A DNA stretch of 36,358 bases from assembly GCA_001689405.1 (NCBI GenBank), contig LUJO01000017.1:1-36358 (forward strand), read 5' to 3'. The position numbers were made by a program, and so were the translations under genes. Below are positions 14,935-23,937 of this stretch, piece by piece (position 1 is the first letter of the stretch; every line of letters begins with the position of its first letter). The stretch is from Candidatus Homeothermus arabinoxylanisolvens. GTDB lineage: Bacteria > Bacteroidota > Bacteroidia > Bacteroidales > Muribaculaceae. The notes under the pieces are model-generated. The model made no database searches. It was not told the DNA's origin and saw only the letters and a list, made by a program, of their open reading frames with translations.

Positions 14935-16527
14935 ATGAGGACTTTACTATTTGTTGCACTATCAATAATCATTTCGGCGTCGGCTGCCGTATCGCAAAAC
15001 TTCGTGCTCACGCCCGAGCGCAAGCTGCAGTATGCCGAAGGTATAATATCTAAATTTTATGTCGACTCGGTAGACCGCGACACTATAGTGGACGAGGCCA
15101 TCAGAGCCATGCTCAAGACTCTTGACCCCCACTCGGCCTACTCGACCCCGGAGGAGACACGTGAACTCAACGAACCGCTTAACGGCAACTTCAGCGGCGT
15201 GGGCATACAGTTCAACATGGCCACCGATACTCTATACGTAATCCAGACCGTGGCCGGAGGACCGTCGGAAAAAGTAGGCTTACTTCCCGGCGACCGCATA
15301 ATAATGGTAAATGACACCGTCATAGCCGGAGTCAAGATGAAGAATACCGATGTCATGAAGCGATTGCGCGGTCCTAAAGGCACGGTTGTAAACGTGAAAG
15401 TAAAACGCAACGGCGTGCCGGAGCTGATAGACTTCAGCATAACACGCGACGATATACCTATTTACAGTGTCGACGCCGCATACATGGCCGACCCCGTCAC
15501 AGGATATATACGCATAAGCCGCTTTGCCGAACAGACTCCGCAGGAATTTGCCGAGGCCATGGGCAAGTTGCGCAAACAGGGCATGAAACAGCTTATAATC
15601 GACCTTCAGGACAACGGAGGAGGATACCTCAACGCCGCACAGGAACTCGCCGGACATTTTCTGAAAAAAGGCGATTTAATCGTATATACCGACTCGCCGC
15701 GCACACCGGGCTATACATTTTTAGCCGACAAGGACGGAGACTTCCGCGACGGCCGTATAGTGGTGCTTGTAAACCAATTCTCGGCATCGGCCAGCGAGAT
15801 ACTTGCCGGAGCCATTCAGGACCACGACCGCGGAGTCATAGTAGGACGACGCACATTCGGCAAGGGGCTCGTACAACGCCCGTTCCCATTCCCCGACGGC
15901 TCAATGATACGCCTTACGGTGTCGAAGTATTTCACTCCGTCAGGACGCTGTATACAGAAGCCATATGTCAAAGGCGACCTCGATGACTACATCGATGACA
16001 TGAAACACCGCTTCGATGCCGGAGAGTTCATGCACTCCGACTCCATACATTTTCCTGACTCGCTCCAGTACAAGACACTCCATGCCGGACGTACCGTATA
16101 TGGCGGCGGAGGCATAATGCCCGACCGGTTCATACCGATGGACACCACATGGTATACACCCTATTACCGCGACCTTCTTGCCAAAGGCACACTGTATCAA
16201 TACGTACTCGGGTACGTTGACCAGAACCGTGAAAGTCTGAAGACGATGTACCCCGACGAAGACGCTTTCGCACTTAACTTCGAGCCCGGCGAAGAATTCA
16301 TGCAGGGACTTATCGAAAAGGCAGAGAAAGACGGCACCAAATATGATGAAAGCCAGTTCCGACAAAGCGAGAGCTATCTGCGCACGGTACTGAAAGCCCT
16401 TCTCGCCCGAGACTTGTACGACGACGGTTCGTACTATAAGATTGCCAACAGCCTGAACCCGTCATATACCGAAGGGCTGAAGCTGATAAATGACAGTAAG
16501 GAGTACAATAAACTGCTTAACCGATGA
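14935..16527 (+). CDS. Carboxy-terminal processing protease (S41 family, exported)
   Basis: Periplasmic serine protease of the CtpA/Prc group, 530 aa. An N-terminal signal peptide (residues about 1-20, hydrophobic core LLFVALSIIISASA) is followed by a helical segment and a PDZ domain (about 75-160) containing GVGIQF and LLPGDRI. The protease core has the nucleophile motif FSASASEIL (S287 or a neighbouring serine) and the general-base lysine in FGKG (K310). A C-terminal helical region completes it. The frame is open to a TTG at 14896, but only the ATG at 14935 gives a proper signal peptide. The stop overlaps the hflX ATG by four bases (ATGA). Confidence 0.9.
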   Translation: MRTLLFVALSIIISASAAVSQNFVLTPERKLQYAEGIISKFYVDSVDRDTIVDEAIRAMLKTLDPHSAYSTPEETRELNEPLNGNFSGVGIQFNMATDTLYVIQTVAGGPSEKVGLLPGDRIIMVNDTVIAGVKMKNTDVMKRLRGPKGTVVNVKVKRNGVPELIDFSITRDDIPIYSVDAAYMADPVTGYIRISRFAEQTPQEFAEAMGKLRKQGMKQLIIDLQDNGGGYLNAAQELAGHFLKKGDLIVYTDSPRTPGYTFLADKDGDFRDGRIVVLVNQFSASASEILAGAIQDHDRGVIVGRRTFGKGLVQRPFPFPDGSMIRLTVSKYFTPSGRCIQKPYVKGDLDDYIDDMKHRFDAGEFMHSDSIHFPDSLQYKTLHAGRTVYGGGGIMPDRFIPMDTTWYTPYYRDLLAKGTLYQYVLGYVDQNRESLKTMYPDEDAFALNFEPGEEFMQGLIEKAEKDGTKYDESQFRQSESYLRTVLKALLARDLYDDGSYYKIANSLNPSYTEGLKLINDSKEYNKLLNR

Positions 16528-17768
16528 AAGAAAATATAATAAGTAAAGAAACTTCGGAAAAGACCGTACTCGTGGGTCTTATAACGCCGCAGCAAAACGA
16601 GGCGAAAGCCAACGAATACCTCGACGAGCTCGCGTTTCTTGCCGACACAGCCGGAGCCGTGACTGAAAAGCGATTCTTGCAGCGTGTAGACTATCCAAAT
16701 CCGCGTACCTTTGTCGGCAAAGGCAAACTCGACGAAATAAAGGAATATGTGGAGAACAACGACATAGGTCTGGTAATATTCGACGATGACCTGTCGACAA
16801 AACAAGTGGCCAACCTTGAGCGTGAACTGCAGGTGAAGATACTTGACCGCACAAGCCTCATACTCGACATATTTGCAAAAAGAGCGCAGACCGCCAATGC
16901 CAAGACGCAGGTTGAATTGGCACAGTACCAGTATCTGCTGCCGCGACTGACCCGTATGTGGACTCACCTCGAACGCCAACGCGGTGGTATCGGCATGCGC
17001 GGTCCCGGCGAGACCCAGATAGAGACCGACCGACGCATAATCCTCGACAAGATATCGCGACTGAAAGCCGAACTCGAAAGCATTGACAAACAAAAATCCA
17101 TACAGCGTAAAAATCGAGGCAAGCTCACACGAGTGGCGCTTGTAGGATATACCAATGTGGGAAAGTCGACCCTCATGAACCTGCTCAGCAAAAGCGAGGT
17201 ATTTGCCGAGAACAAGCTTTTCGCCACACTTGACACTACGGTACGCAAGGTTATCATTGACAATCTGCCCTTTCTTCTCACCGATACGGTAGGCTTCATC
17301 CGCAAGTTGCCCACCCATCTCGTCAACTCATTCAAGTCGACGCTCGATGAAGTCAGAGACGCAGACATACTCGTGCATGTGGTCGACATAAGCCATCCGC
17401 AATTTGAAGAACAGATCGAAATCGTCAACAATACTTTGGCTGAGATATGCGGCAAGGACAATGACAAGAAGATGATCATGGTCTTCAACAAAATTGACGC
17501 ATTCACTTACAAACCAAAGGATGACGATGACCTGACACCCTCGACCCGTGAGAATGTATCGCTTGACGAGCTTAAAGCCACTTGGATGGCCAAAATGCAC
17601 GATAACTGCGTGTTCATCTCCGCCAAAAAGCAAATCAACATCGACGAACTGAAAGAAAAACTTTATGAAAAAGCCAAGGAAGTACACCTGACACGCTTCC
17701 CCTACAATGACTTCCTCTTTCAAAAGTATGACGACGATGACAATCCCGATATAACGACAACCGAATAA
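16524..17768 (+). CDS. hflX: Ribosome-associated GTPase HflX
   Basis: GTPase that binds the large ribosomal subunit and rescues or splits stalled ribosomes under stress. 414 aa. The N-terminal HflX domain (to about residue 195) has RTFVGKGK and the family hallmark GGIGMRGPGETQ (154-165), followed by a coiled linker. The G domain carries G1 GYTNVGKST (208-216), DTVGF as G3 and NKID as G4. A short acidic tail ends the protein. It overlaps the protease gene by ATGA. The pairing of a protease with HflX recalls the E. coli hfl genes only loosely and should not be read as function. Confidence 0.93.
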   Translation: MKENIISKETSEKTVLVGLITPQQNEAKANEYLDELAFLADTAGAVTEKRFLQRVDYPNPRTFVGKGKLDEIKEYVENNDIGLVIFDDDLSTKQVANLERELQVKILDRTSLILDIFAKRAQTANAKTQVELAQYQYLLPRLTRMWTHLERQRGGIGMRGPGETQIETDRRIILDKISRLKAELESIDKQKSIQRKNRGKLTRVALVGYTNVGKSTLMNLLSKSEVFAENKLFATLDTTVRKVIIDNLPFLLTDTVGFIRKLPTHLVNSFKSTLDEVRDADILVHVVDISHPQFEEQIEIVNNTLAEICGKDNDKKMIMVFNKIDAFTYKPKDDDDLTPSTRENVSLDELKATWMAKMHDNCVFISAKKQINIDELKEKLYEKAKEVHLTRFPYNDFLFQKYDDDDNPDITTTE

Positions 17769-17798
17769 TCCTATAAAAAACAATAACGGCCATTCATT

Positions 17799-19769
17799 AT
17801 GAATTACAGAGCATTGACACCAAATGAGATTTCAGTCATGAAACAAAACGGGTGTAACTCGACTGACTGGAATGACATAAGAGTAAAAGAGGGCTTTGAC
17901 TGCAGCAATTACGTACGGGTTAATTTCTCGGGTGAGATACGTCTCGGCCTTACCGATGAGACAGTCATAGGCACCGCCGGCATAATAGTGCAGTCGGGCA
18001 TATTCGACGCATCGCTCCATAACTGCACCGTAGGCGATAACGTGTACATAGCCAAAGTATGGGAACGCATTATAAACTATGAGATACTTGACGGAGCCTA
18101 CATAACAAATATCGGCTCCATAATATGTACCGGATCGCGCGCTTTCGGCAACGGAACGGAGGTAAACGTACTGAACGAACATGGAGGCCGCAGCGTACTC
18201 ATATTTGAAGAGCTAACCGCCCAGATGGCGTATCTCATGACATTTTACCGTCATGACAAGGAGTTCATAGCCGGTATGGAGAAAATGGTGTGCAATTATG
18301 TAGCGAAGAAAAAATCGGCGGTCGGCAAAATCGGCAGAATGGCAAAAATAACCAATCTCGGTTCAGCTACCGACGTGGTGTTTGACGACGAGTCATACAC
18401 CAACAGCTGTTCGCTGCTGTGGGACGGCACAGTTGGCAAACGCGCATTTGTCGGGCCCAACGTTGTTGCCGAGCATTTTATCTTTGCGTCAGAAGCATGT
18501 GTCGACAAGGGCTCTATCGTCAAAAACGTATTTGTAGGCCAAAAGGCGGAGTTGATCAACGGCTTCTTGGCCAACAACTCGCTCTTTTTTGCCAATTGTA
18601 TAATGGAAGCCGGAGAGGCGGTGTCGGTTTTTGCCGGCCCACATTCAGTATCGATGCACCGCTCCACCCTGCTTATAGGCGGCATGTTCTCCTTTTTCAA
18701 CGCAGGTTCAGGTACCAACCAGAGCAATCACCTTTACCGCATAGGCCCTGTACATCAAGGCATAATGGAGCGCGGATGCAAGACCGGCAGCGGAGCTTAT
18801 ATAATGTGGCCTGCAAGAATAGGCTCGTTCTCACTCCTCACCGGAAAGCATTACAAACATCCCGACACATCGGAACTGCCCTATTCATACATCGTCGAAA
18901 AAAACGGACAGACTGTCGTACTGCCGGGAGCGAACATAAAGAAATTCGGCACAATCCGCGATATTCTGAAGTGGAAAAAGCGCGACCACCGCAGCAACGA
19001 CCTGCCACGTCTTGACATAATAAATTATGACCCGCTTACCCCGCTCACAACACGCAAGATGTATCAGGGCATACACTTCCTTAACCGGTGCGAGATGAAT
19101 GCCGATTATCCGTCGAGCCACAATTTTGTCATCGAACAGAATTCGATAAGGCGCGGACGCGAGCTTTATGCTCTCGGAGTTGACTTTTTTATGGGCGAGG
19201 AGGTCATGAAAAAGTTGTCAGCGACAAATTTCGATTGTCCCGGCTCGTTTGGCAGCATGCTTAAACCCGAGGGCAATGATGGAGTCGGACGCTGGGTCGA
19301 CGCAGCCGGACTCATAGCTCCGGCGACAGTGATAAACGAATTATGCTCCTCGGTGGCAGCAGGCGATATATCGACACCCGAAGCATTGGCTAAAGCCTTG
19401 CTTGCTATTCACGAACGGTATTCGGAGTATAAATGGGAGTATGTGGCCGACAACTTCAAGTCATGCTACGGCATAACGCTTGACTCGCTGACAAAGGACG
19501 CAGCCATATCCATACTGCACCGGTGGACCGAATCGGTAGATTCCTTTGACCGAGAACGCAACGCCGACGCCCACAAAGACTTTAACGAAAACAGTATGAT
19601 AAGCTTTGGCATAGACCTTGACCCGCAAAGCCGACAGATCGATTTCAACGAAGTGCGCGGCTTTCCGGAGAAAAACGACCAGATGATAGCCGTACACAAC
19701 CATTACGCGAGTCTGGTACAGGAAGCATATGCCGTCATATGCCGTCTGGATGAGTCGCAAAAAGCATAA
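17799..19769 (+). CDS. DUF4954-family protein (beta-helix-like, function unknown)
   Basis: 656-aa cytosolic protein that I recognise as the Bacteroidales DUF4954 family. The N-terminal two thirds contain spaced hexapeptide-like stretches (GTAGIIVQSGIFD, TVGDNVYIAKV, GAYITNIGS, AFVGPNVV), suggesting a left-handed beta-helix as in sugar-nucleotide acyl- or nucleotidyltransferases. The C-terminal 200 residues are helical. No signal peptide or transmembrane segment is seen. It starts 30 bases after hflX without its own promoter, so it is likely the last gene of the parE operon. The molecular role is unknown. Confidence 0.8.
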   Translation: MNYRALTPNEISVMKQNGCNSTDWNDIRVKEGFDCSNYVRVNFSGEIRLGLTDETVIGTAGIIVQSGIFDASLHNCTVGDNVYIAKVWERIINYEILDGAYITNIGSIICTGSRAFGNGTEVNVLNEHGGRSVLIFEELTAQMAYLMTFYRHDKEFIAGMEKMVCNYVAKKKSAVGKIGRMAKITNLGSATDVVFDDESYTNSCSLLWDGTVGKRAFVGPNVVAEHFIFASEACVDKGSIVKNVFVGQKAELINGFLANNSLFFANCIMEAGEAVSVFAGPHSVSMHRSTLLIGGMFSFFNAGSGTNQSNHLYRIGPVHQGIMERGCKTGSGAYIMWPARIGSFSLLTGKHYKHPDTSELPYSYIVEKNGQTVVLPGANIKKFGTIRDILKWKKRDHRSNDLPRLDIINYDPLTPLTTRKMYQGIHFLNRCEMNADYPSSHNFVIEQNSIRRGRELYALGVDFFMGEEVMKKLSATNFDCPGSFGSMLKPEGNDGVGRWVDAAGLIAPATVINELCSSVAAGDISTPEALAKALLAIHERYSEYKWEYVADNFKSCYGITLDSLTKDAAISILHRWTESVDSFDRERNADAHKDFNENSMISFGIDLDPQSRQIDFNEVRGFPEKNDQMIAVHNHYASLVQEAYAVICRLDESQKA

Positions 19770-19780
19770 ACGGCTTTTTT
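19759..19780 (+). terminator. Possible terminator at the end of the DUF4954 gene
   Basis: AAAAAGC (19759-19765), 7-nt loop, GCTTTTTT (19773-19780), overlapping the stop codon. The stem has only two G-C pairs, so it may be weak. Confidence 0.4.
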
Positions 19781-19795
19781 AACCGCGCCCGGGCG

Positions 19796-19824
19796 TTGTG
19801 TATCGTTATTTTATTGTAAATTTG
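19796..19824 (+). promoter_or_regulatory. Promoter of the DUF4369-like lipoprotein gene
   Basis: TTG (19796-19798), 18 bp, TAAATTTG (19817-19824), a good Bacteroidota promoter about 28 nt before the ATG at 19853. Confidence 0.6.
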
Positions 19825-19852
19825 TTCTCTCAAATAATCGATTGAATTATAT

Positions 19853-20944
19853 ATGAAAAATAATATTTTATTTACCGCTTTGATTGCAGCAAGTCTGCTT
19901 ACGTCTTGTAAAGACAGCGACAGCTGGAGTGTAAAAGGGCGCATCGAAAACGCCCCCGAGACCACCTTACTCGTTCAGGCGTCAGACAACGGACGCTGGT
20001 TTACGCTTGACTCCGTCAAGACCGACTCGAAAGGCAACTTCCGCTACAGCCGCGACAAGGCCCTTTACCCCGACATATACCGCATAACCGTCGATGATAA
20101 AAGCGTATACTTCCCCATCGACAGCACAGAGACGGTGACGGTCAACTTCAATGCCGACGATGTCGACGCCACTTATGATATAAGCGGTTCTACCGCAGCC
20201 GACATGCTCATGGCGGTTGACCGACGCATACGGCAGGTGGCCAAAGAAAAAGGAGTTGATGCCGTTGCAGGCGATTCACTGCTAAAACGCGAACTCGGTG
20301 GCATGATTATCGGCGATCCGGCCGGTATAGTGTCATACTATATAATAAACAAGCAGGTTAACGGCAACCGGCTTTTCAATCCGGCCAATCGCGCCGATAA
20401 CCGCATAATTGGAGCCGTAGCCAATGCCTATACGCAGTTCCGCCCCGATGACCCCCGTGCGAAGTACCTTCGCGCTTTGTTCCTCGCCAACCGCCCGTTA
20501 AGCACAAGCATAGCTTCAGGCGACACTATCCATGCCACGGAGATAACATACTTCGACATTGACCTTATGGACCACAAAGGCACATCACACAAGCTCTCCG
20601 ATGCCGTCAACGGCAACAAAGTTGTCGTACTGAGCTTTACGGTATATCAGGCCGAAGGGTCGACACCTTACAATGTGGCTTTGGCAGATGCTTACAGCAA
20701 ATATCATGACCGCGGGCTTGAGATATATCAGGTAGCTCTCGACAATGACGAGTTTCAGTGGAAACAGTCGGCTAAAAATCTCCCGTGGATAACGGTATAC
20801 AATCCGCCCACAGCTAATGCCTCGACCCTCCAGTGCTACAACGTAAGGACATTGCCCACCACTTATATAATAGCCAACGGCGAACTTGCAGAACGTGTAA
20901 ACGATCTGTCAAAACTCAATTCTGCCGTAGCATCATATTTATAA
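19853..20944 (+). CDS. DUF4369-like/thioredoxin-fold lipoprotein without CXXC
   Basis: Exported lipoprotein of 363 aa with lipobox LLTSC (lipidation at C19). Residues about 24-110 form a beta-rich DUF4369-like domain (VKGRIENAPETTLLVQ, then DSVKTDSKGNFRY), common in Bacteroidales ahead of TlpA/ResA-type domains. Residues about 230-363 have a thioredoxin-like arrangement (VVVLSFTVYQ, GLEIYQVALD, cis-proline at P335 in TLPTTY). The CXXC position reads YQAEGS (265-270), so thiol-disulfide exchange is not expected. Probably anchored at a membrane facing the periplasm. A strong terminator follows inside the opposing gene. Confidence 0.8.
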   Translation: MKNNILFTALIAASLLTSCKDSDSWSVKGRIENAPETTLLVQASDNGRWFTLDSVKTDSKGNFRYSRDKALYPDIYRITVDDKSVYFPIDSTETVTVNFNADDVDATYDISGSTAADMLMAVDRRIRQVAKEKGVDAVAGDSLLKRELGGMIIGDPAGIVSYYIINKQVNGNRLFNPANRADNRIIGAVANAYTQFRPDDPRAKYLRALFLANRPLSTSIASGDTIHATEITYFDIDLMDHKGTSHKLSDAVNGNKVVVLSFTVYQAEGSTPYNVALADAYSKYHDRGLEIYQVALDNDEFQWKQSAKNLPWITVYNPPTANASTLQCYNVRTLPTTYIIANGELAERVNDLSKLNSAVASYL

Positions 20945-21763
20945 CGATTTTTCAGTCCCGTCGGGATTGAAGAAACGGCGCGCGTACAATGCGCCGTTTT
21001 TCATATCCTGCAACGCCTGCAAGAATCCGCCGCCGCATCTATGTTTAGCACGCCAAGCATTGACAACAATGCGCAGCGGCCATGTATGCTTATGATACAT
21101 ATATATCATGGCTCCCGGACCGGTCAGTGAGCCCGGTCTGTCGGCCGTGCGAAATCCGGAGCTGACACCCGGATGCAGCGCTACTACTGTAGGAAAGAAA
21201 CGGCAACGAAGCCCATGCCGGAGAGCTGTATACACGAACATCTCTCCCTCTCCCGTAGGTATTGTCGGAGAGCCCGTACCGATAAGCGGGTTAAAGCGGA
21301 CATTCGCTCCTGACACCGATGACCGTCGAAATGCAATCTCCACTTCCGATACAAAATGCCCCTTACGCAGTCTTACCACGTCATACTCCCTGTCAGGGTA
21401 TCGCTTGGCGCTTCCCCCGGCATATTTGAAAAGAGCCACATCAAGCGCATCATCTGACCTGAACACATCCATGACTGACCGGAGTCCTTCAGCATCGTAT
21501 AAAAGGTCATCATCGGCAGTAAGACATACATCGGCAGTGGCTTTCGACATAGCGTAATTGCGGTTACGGCTCACCCCGGCATCGTCATGACGATATATGA
21601 CGACATCATCACGTACCAACGCGTCGGGCACATCCATCCGTATATCGTCAGGCATCTGCCACGACACGATATAGCGTACGCCCTCCACTTCGGGCAGCCT
21701 CATCGCCGCGACACGCCCTATACCGGCAGTGCCCATTGTTGCAATCAGAACATCAAGAGTCAT
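20939..21763 (-). CDS. Family 2 glycosyltransferase
   Basis: 274-aa GT-A type glycosyltransferase. The N-terminal LDVLIATMGTAGI is followed by GVSRNRNYAMSKA and the metal-binding acidic motif CLTADDDLLYD (around residues 80-90). There is no transmembrane segment. The donor and acceptor cannot be deduced. It lies beside two other family 2 enzymes transcribed divergently, so the three may act on one surface glycan. Its 3' end overlaps the convergent lipoprotein gene by 6 bases and contains a terminator for that gene. Confidence 0.78.
   Translation of the reverse strand: MTLDVLIATMGTAGIGRVAAMRLPEVEGVRYIVSWQMPDDIRMDVPDALVRDDVVIYRHDDAGVSRNRNYAMSKATADVCLTADDDLLYDAEGLRSVMDVFRSDDALDVALFKYAGGSAKRYPDREYDVVRLRKGHFVSEVEIAFRRSSVSGANVRFNPLIGTGSPTIPTGEGEMFVYTALRHGLRCRFFPTVVALHPGVSSGFRTADRPGSLTGPGAMIYMYHKHTWPLRIVVNAWRAKHRCGGGFLQALQDMKNGALYARRFFNPDGTEKSL
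20973..21001 (+). terminator. Intrinsic terminator of the lipoprotein gene, inside the opposing glycosyltransferase gene
   Basis: Perfect 9-bp stem AAACGGCGC (20973-20981) / GCGCCGTTT (20991-20999), 9-nt loop, T-run 20997-21001. It lies 29 bases after the stop at 20944, within codons of the minus-strand gene. Confidence 0.75.
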
Positions 21764-21785
21764 AAAAACGTCATGTCAAGTCCGG

Positions 21786-21793
21786 CAAATGTA
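21786..21793 (-). promoter_or_regulatory. -7 box of the minus-strand glycosyltransferase gene
   Basis: Reverse-strand TACATTTG matches TAnnTTTG, 22 nt before the ATG at 21763. Confidence 0.5.
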
Positions 21794-21857
21794 CAAAGAA
21801 TATCTGTATAAGGGATAATAACGCGACCCGCAATTTGCATGGCAGGCCAATTATATG

Positions 21858-21865
21858 TAACTTTA
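21858..21865 (+). promoter_or_regulatory. Probable -7 box for the glycosyltransferase pair
   Basis: TAACTTTA, one mismatch to TAnnTTTG, 22 nt before the ATG at 21888. Confidence 0.4.
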
Positions 21866-21887
21866 TCACACATATATCCATTATATA

Positions 21888-22874
21888 ATGAAAGTATCGG
21901 TAATCGTATTGACGTACAATCAGGGACAGACAATAGCGCGCGCTCTCGATTCTGTTCTTGGACAAAAATGTGAATACTCCTACGAAATTGTTCTCGCCGA
22001 TGACTGCTCAACCGATTCTACACCCGACATATGTCGGCACTACGCACGGAAATATCCCGATAAGATAAGGTATATAGCCAACAGTGTCAACAAAGGCATG
22101 CTTGACAACTACTTTGACAGTGTGCTCGATGCACGCGGAGAGTATATAGCGGACTGTGCGGGCGATGACTTCTGGACCGATGACCACAAGTTGCAGAAAC
22201 AGGTGGAAATTCTTGAACAGAACCGCGACGTCGTTCTCGTACATACCGGCTGGATGTACTTTGACTGTATTACTGAACGTACTTATCCACCTGTGTTGTC
22301 CAAGGAAGAGGCCAATATATTTCGACAGCCTCTATCGCCGCCCGGAACACTATTCCACCCTCTGCTTGCTCAGAGCCGGAAAACAGGCATAACATTAAAT
22401 ACGTCGCTATACCGTAAATCGGCTTTCATGTACTGTTACGACAGCGATCCGGCACTATTCCGTAACAAAGAGTTCACTTGTGAGGACTTCCAGATTATCG
22501 TCGAGCTGTCACGCATAGGCTCAATAGCTTATTTAGATTGTGTGACATGCTGCTATACCGTCAACGGCATATCGATAACCAATCCCGGCGACTACAAGTC
22601 GCTGTATCGCCAATATTACGGTTCAATAAAACTGCTTCGATATATTCAATGTAAGTATGACGTGCCGCAAAGTGTGGTCTACAATTGCTATTACCACAGG
22701 CTCAACTATCTTTTTGCACAAGCATTCAGAAGCGGTGACATTGAATTGCGCAAAAACGCTATCGACACCTTCAAGCAGACAGATGTCAGACTGTCATTGA
22801 AGTCATGGATAAAACGGCTTTTGTCGTCAAACAATGCGTTATGGCGTCTGTCGCTCAAACTTCTTGACAAATGA
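21888..22874 (+). CDS. Family 2 glycosyltransferase
   Basis: 328-aa GT-A enzyme. Clear motifs are VIVLTYNQGQTIARALDSVL at residues 4-23, ADDCSTDSTPD, and YIADCAGDDFWTD as the DxD-like metal site. C-terminal helices rich in basic residues could contact membrane lipids. No transmembrane helix is visible. It forms a coupled pair with the next gene (ATGA overlap). The transferred sugar is unknown; the subfamily resembles enzymes that extend cell-surface polysaccharides. Confidence 0.85.
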   Translation: MKVSVIVLTYNQGQTIARALDSVLGQKCEYSYEIVLADDCSTDSTPDICRHYARKYPDKIRYIANSVNKGMLDNYFDSVLDARGEYIADCAGDDFWTDDHKLQKQVEILEQNRDVVLVHTGWMYFDCITERTYPPVLSKEEANIFRQPLSPPGTLFHPLLAQSRKTGITLNTSLYRKSAFMYCYDSDPALFRNKEFTCEDFQIIVELSRIGSIAYLDCVTCCYTVNGISITNPGDYKSLYRQYYGSIKLLRYIQCKYDVPQSVVYNCYYHRLNYLFAQAFRSGDIELRKNAIDTFKQTDVRLSLKSWIKRLLSSNNALWRLSLKLLDK

Positions 22875-23797
22875 GCCCACTGCTGTCAGTCATAATACCG
22901 GTCCATAACCGGGCCGCCATAGTAACAGCTACGCTTGACTCGGTGTATAGTCAGGACTATCGCCCCATCGAGTTACTGGCGGTTGACAACAACTCGACCG
23001 ACAACTCGCTTGAGGTTCTCACCGACTGGGCCAGGCGACACAGTTGTGCCGGCTTCAATGTGTCGGTATTGAGCGAACCACAATCGGGAGCCGCTGCCGC
23101 ACGCAACAAAGGACTTGAGGCGGCCACCGCGCCATACGTCATGTTTTTTGACTCCGACGACATTATGGAACCGGGACATATAAAGCGTGCCATGCAGACA
23201 TTCACAGACGACCCATCGCTTGACATTGTCGGCTGGGACATATGCAATATCGGCCTTGACGGCCACAGGACAAGGCTGCCGTTTGCCGACCGTGACATGC
23301 GTTACCGCCATACTTTCAACGCAGTACTGTCTACCGCGCGATATGCCTTAAAAACAGACCTTATACGAAAGGCCGGAGGATGGGACGATACCTTGCCGGC
23401 ATGGAACGACTACGAACTCGGCATGAGGCTGATTATGCTCGCTCCGAAAATAAAGCGCCTGTGTGGGAAATGCACTGTCACTGTCAGGCAGTCGACAGAG
23501 TCCATAACCGGCTGCGATTACTCCTCCCGACATGAGCACTTGGAAAAATCGCTTGACCGCTGCGAAGCGGTTGTCAGCGGCAGCGGCGATAACCGATGGC
23601 TTAAATACATCAGACTGAAGCGCGTGGTTCTTGCAGGGTTGTATACGCGGGAAAAGTCGCCTGAAGCGCGCAGGCTCCTGAACTTAGCCATTGACAAAGA
23701 GCCCTCACCGATAAAAAAACTTCTGTTGATTGCAGCGTTCCGATACACTGCCGCCGGAGGCAGAGGCATACACCGGCTGCTGCGGAAAGTGCTTTAA
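22871..23797 (+). CDS. Family 2 glycosyltransferase
   Basis: 308-aa GT-A enzyme with SVIIPVHNRAAIVTATLDSV at the N-terminus, VDNNSTDNS for nucleotide binding, AAAARNKGL, and the metal motif FFDSDDIMEPG. The second half has WDDTLPAWNDYELGMRL, the usual ED-type catalytic region. It starts by ATGA overlap with the preceding glycosyltransferase, so the two are co-translated. No donor or acceptor can be inferred; the neighbouring opposite-strand glycosyltransferase may belong to the same pathway. Confidence 0.85.
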   Translation: MSPLLSVIIPVHNRAAIVTATLDSVYSQDYRPIELLAVDNNSTDNSLEVLTDWARRHSCAGFNVSVLSEPQSGAAAARNKGLEAATAPYVMFFDSDDIMEPGHIKRAMQTFTDDPSLDIVGWDICNIGLDGHRTRLPFADRDMRYRHTFNAVLSTARYALKTDLIRKAGGWDDTLPAWNDYELGMRLIMLAPKIKRLCGKCTVTVRQSTESITGCDYSSRHEHLEKSLDRCEAVVSGSGDNRWLKYIRLKRVVLAGLYTREKSPEARRLLNLAIDKEPSPIKKLLLIAAFRYTAAGGRGIHRLLRKVL

Positions 23798-23813
23798 AAC
23801 ATATACGGTGTCC

Positions 23814-23844
23814 TTGACTTTTATAAAAATAATGCTTACCTTTG
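23814..23844 (+). promoter_or_regulatory. Promoter of greA-HIT-ketopantoate reductase genes
   Basis: TTG (23814-23816), 20 bp, TACCTTTG (23837-23844): close to the full Bacteroidota consensus. The leader to the greA ATG at 23938 is about 90 nt and contains a hairpin. Confidence 0.7.
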
Positions 23845-23876
23845 CATCGTAAACATTACACGGAATTTTTATTTAA

Positions 23877-23914
23877 GGGTCTCGCCCATTGGTCGAGATT
23901 CCTTTAATTTTTTT
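23877..23914 (+). promoter_or_regulatory. Terminator-like hairpin in the greA leader (possible attenuator or small RNA end)
   Basis: TCTCG (23880-23884) pairs with CGAGA (23894-23898), extended outward by G-T, G-T and G-C pairs. CC/GG inside the loop may add two pairs. A T-rich run (23903-23914) follows directly. This is the form of an intrinsic terminator between promoter and coding sequence. Confidence 0.5.
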
Positions 23915-23937
23915 GTATAACATAAAACTTAAATATC

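Noticed and set aside
16434..17318. Long minus-strand frame (294 codons) opposite the protease/hflX genes
   Set aside because: Antisense to well-supported hflX with its GTPase motifs; composition is that of a shadow frame.
18419..19015. 198-codon plus-strand frame inside the DUF4954 gene
   Set aside because: Alternate frame of a recognised gene, with an Arg/Cys/Gln-rich nonsense-like product.
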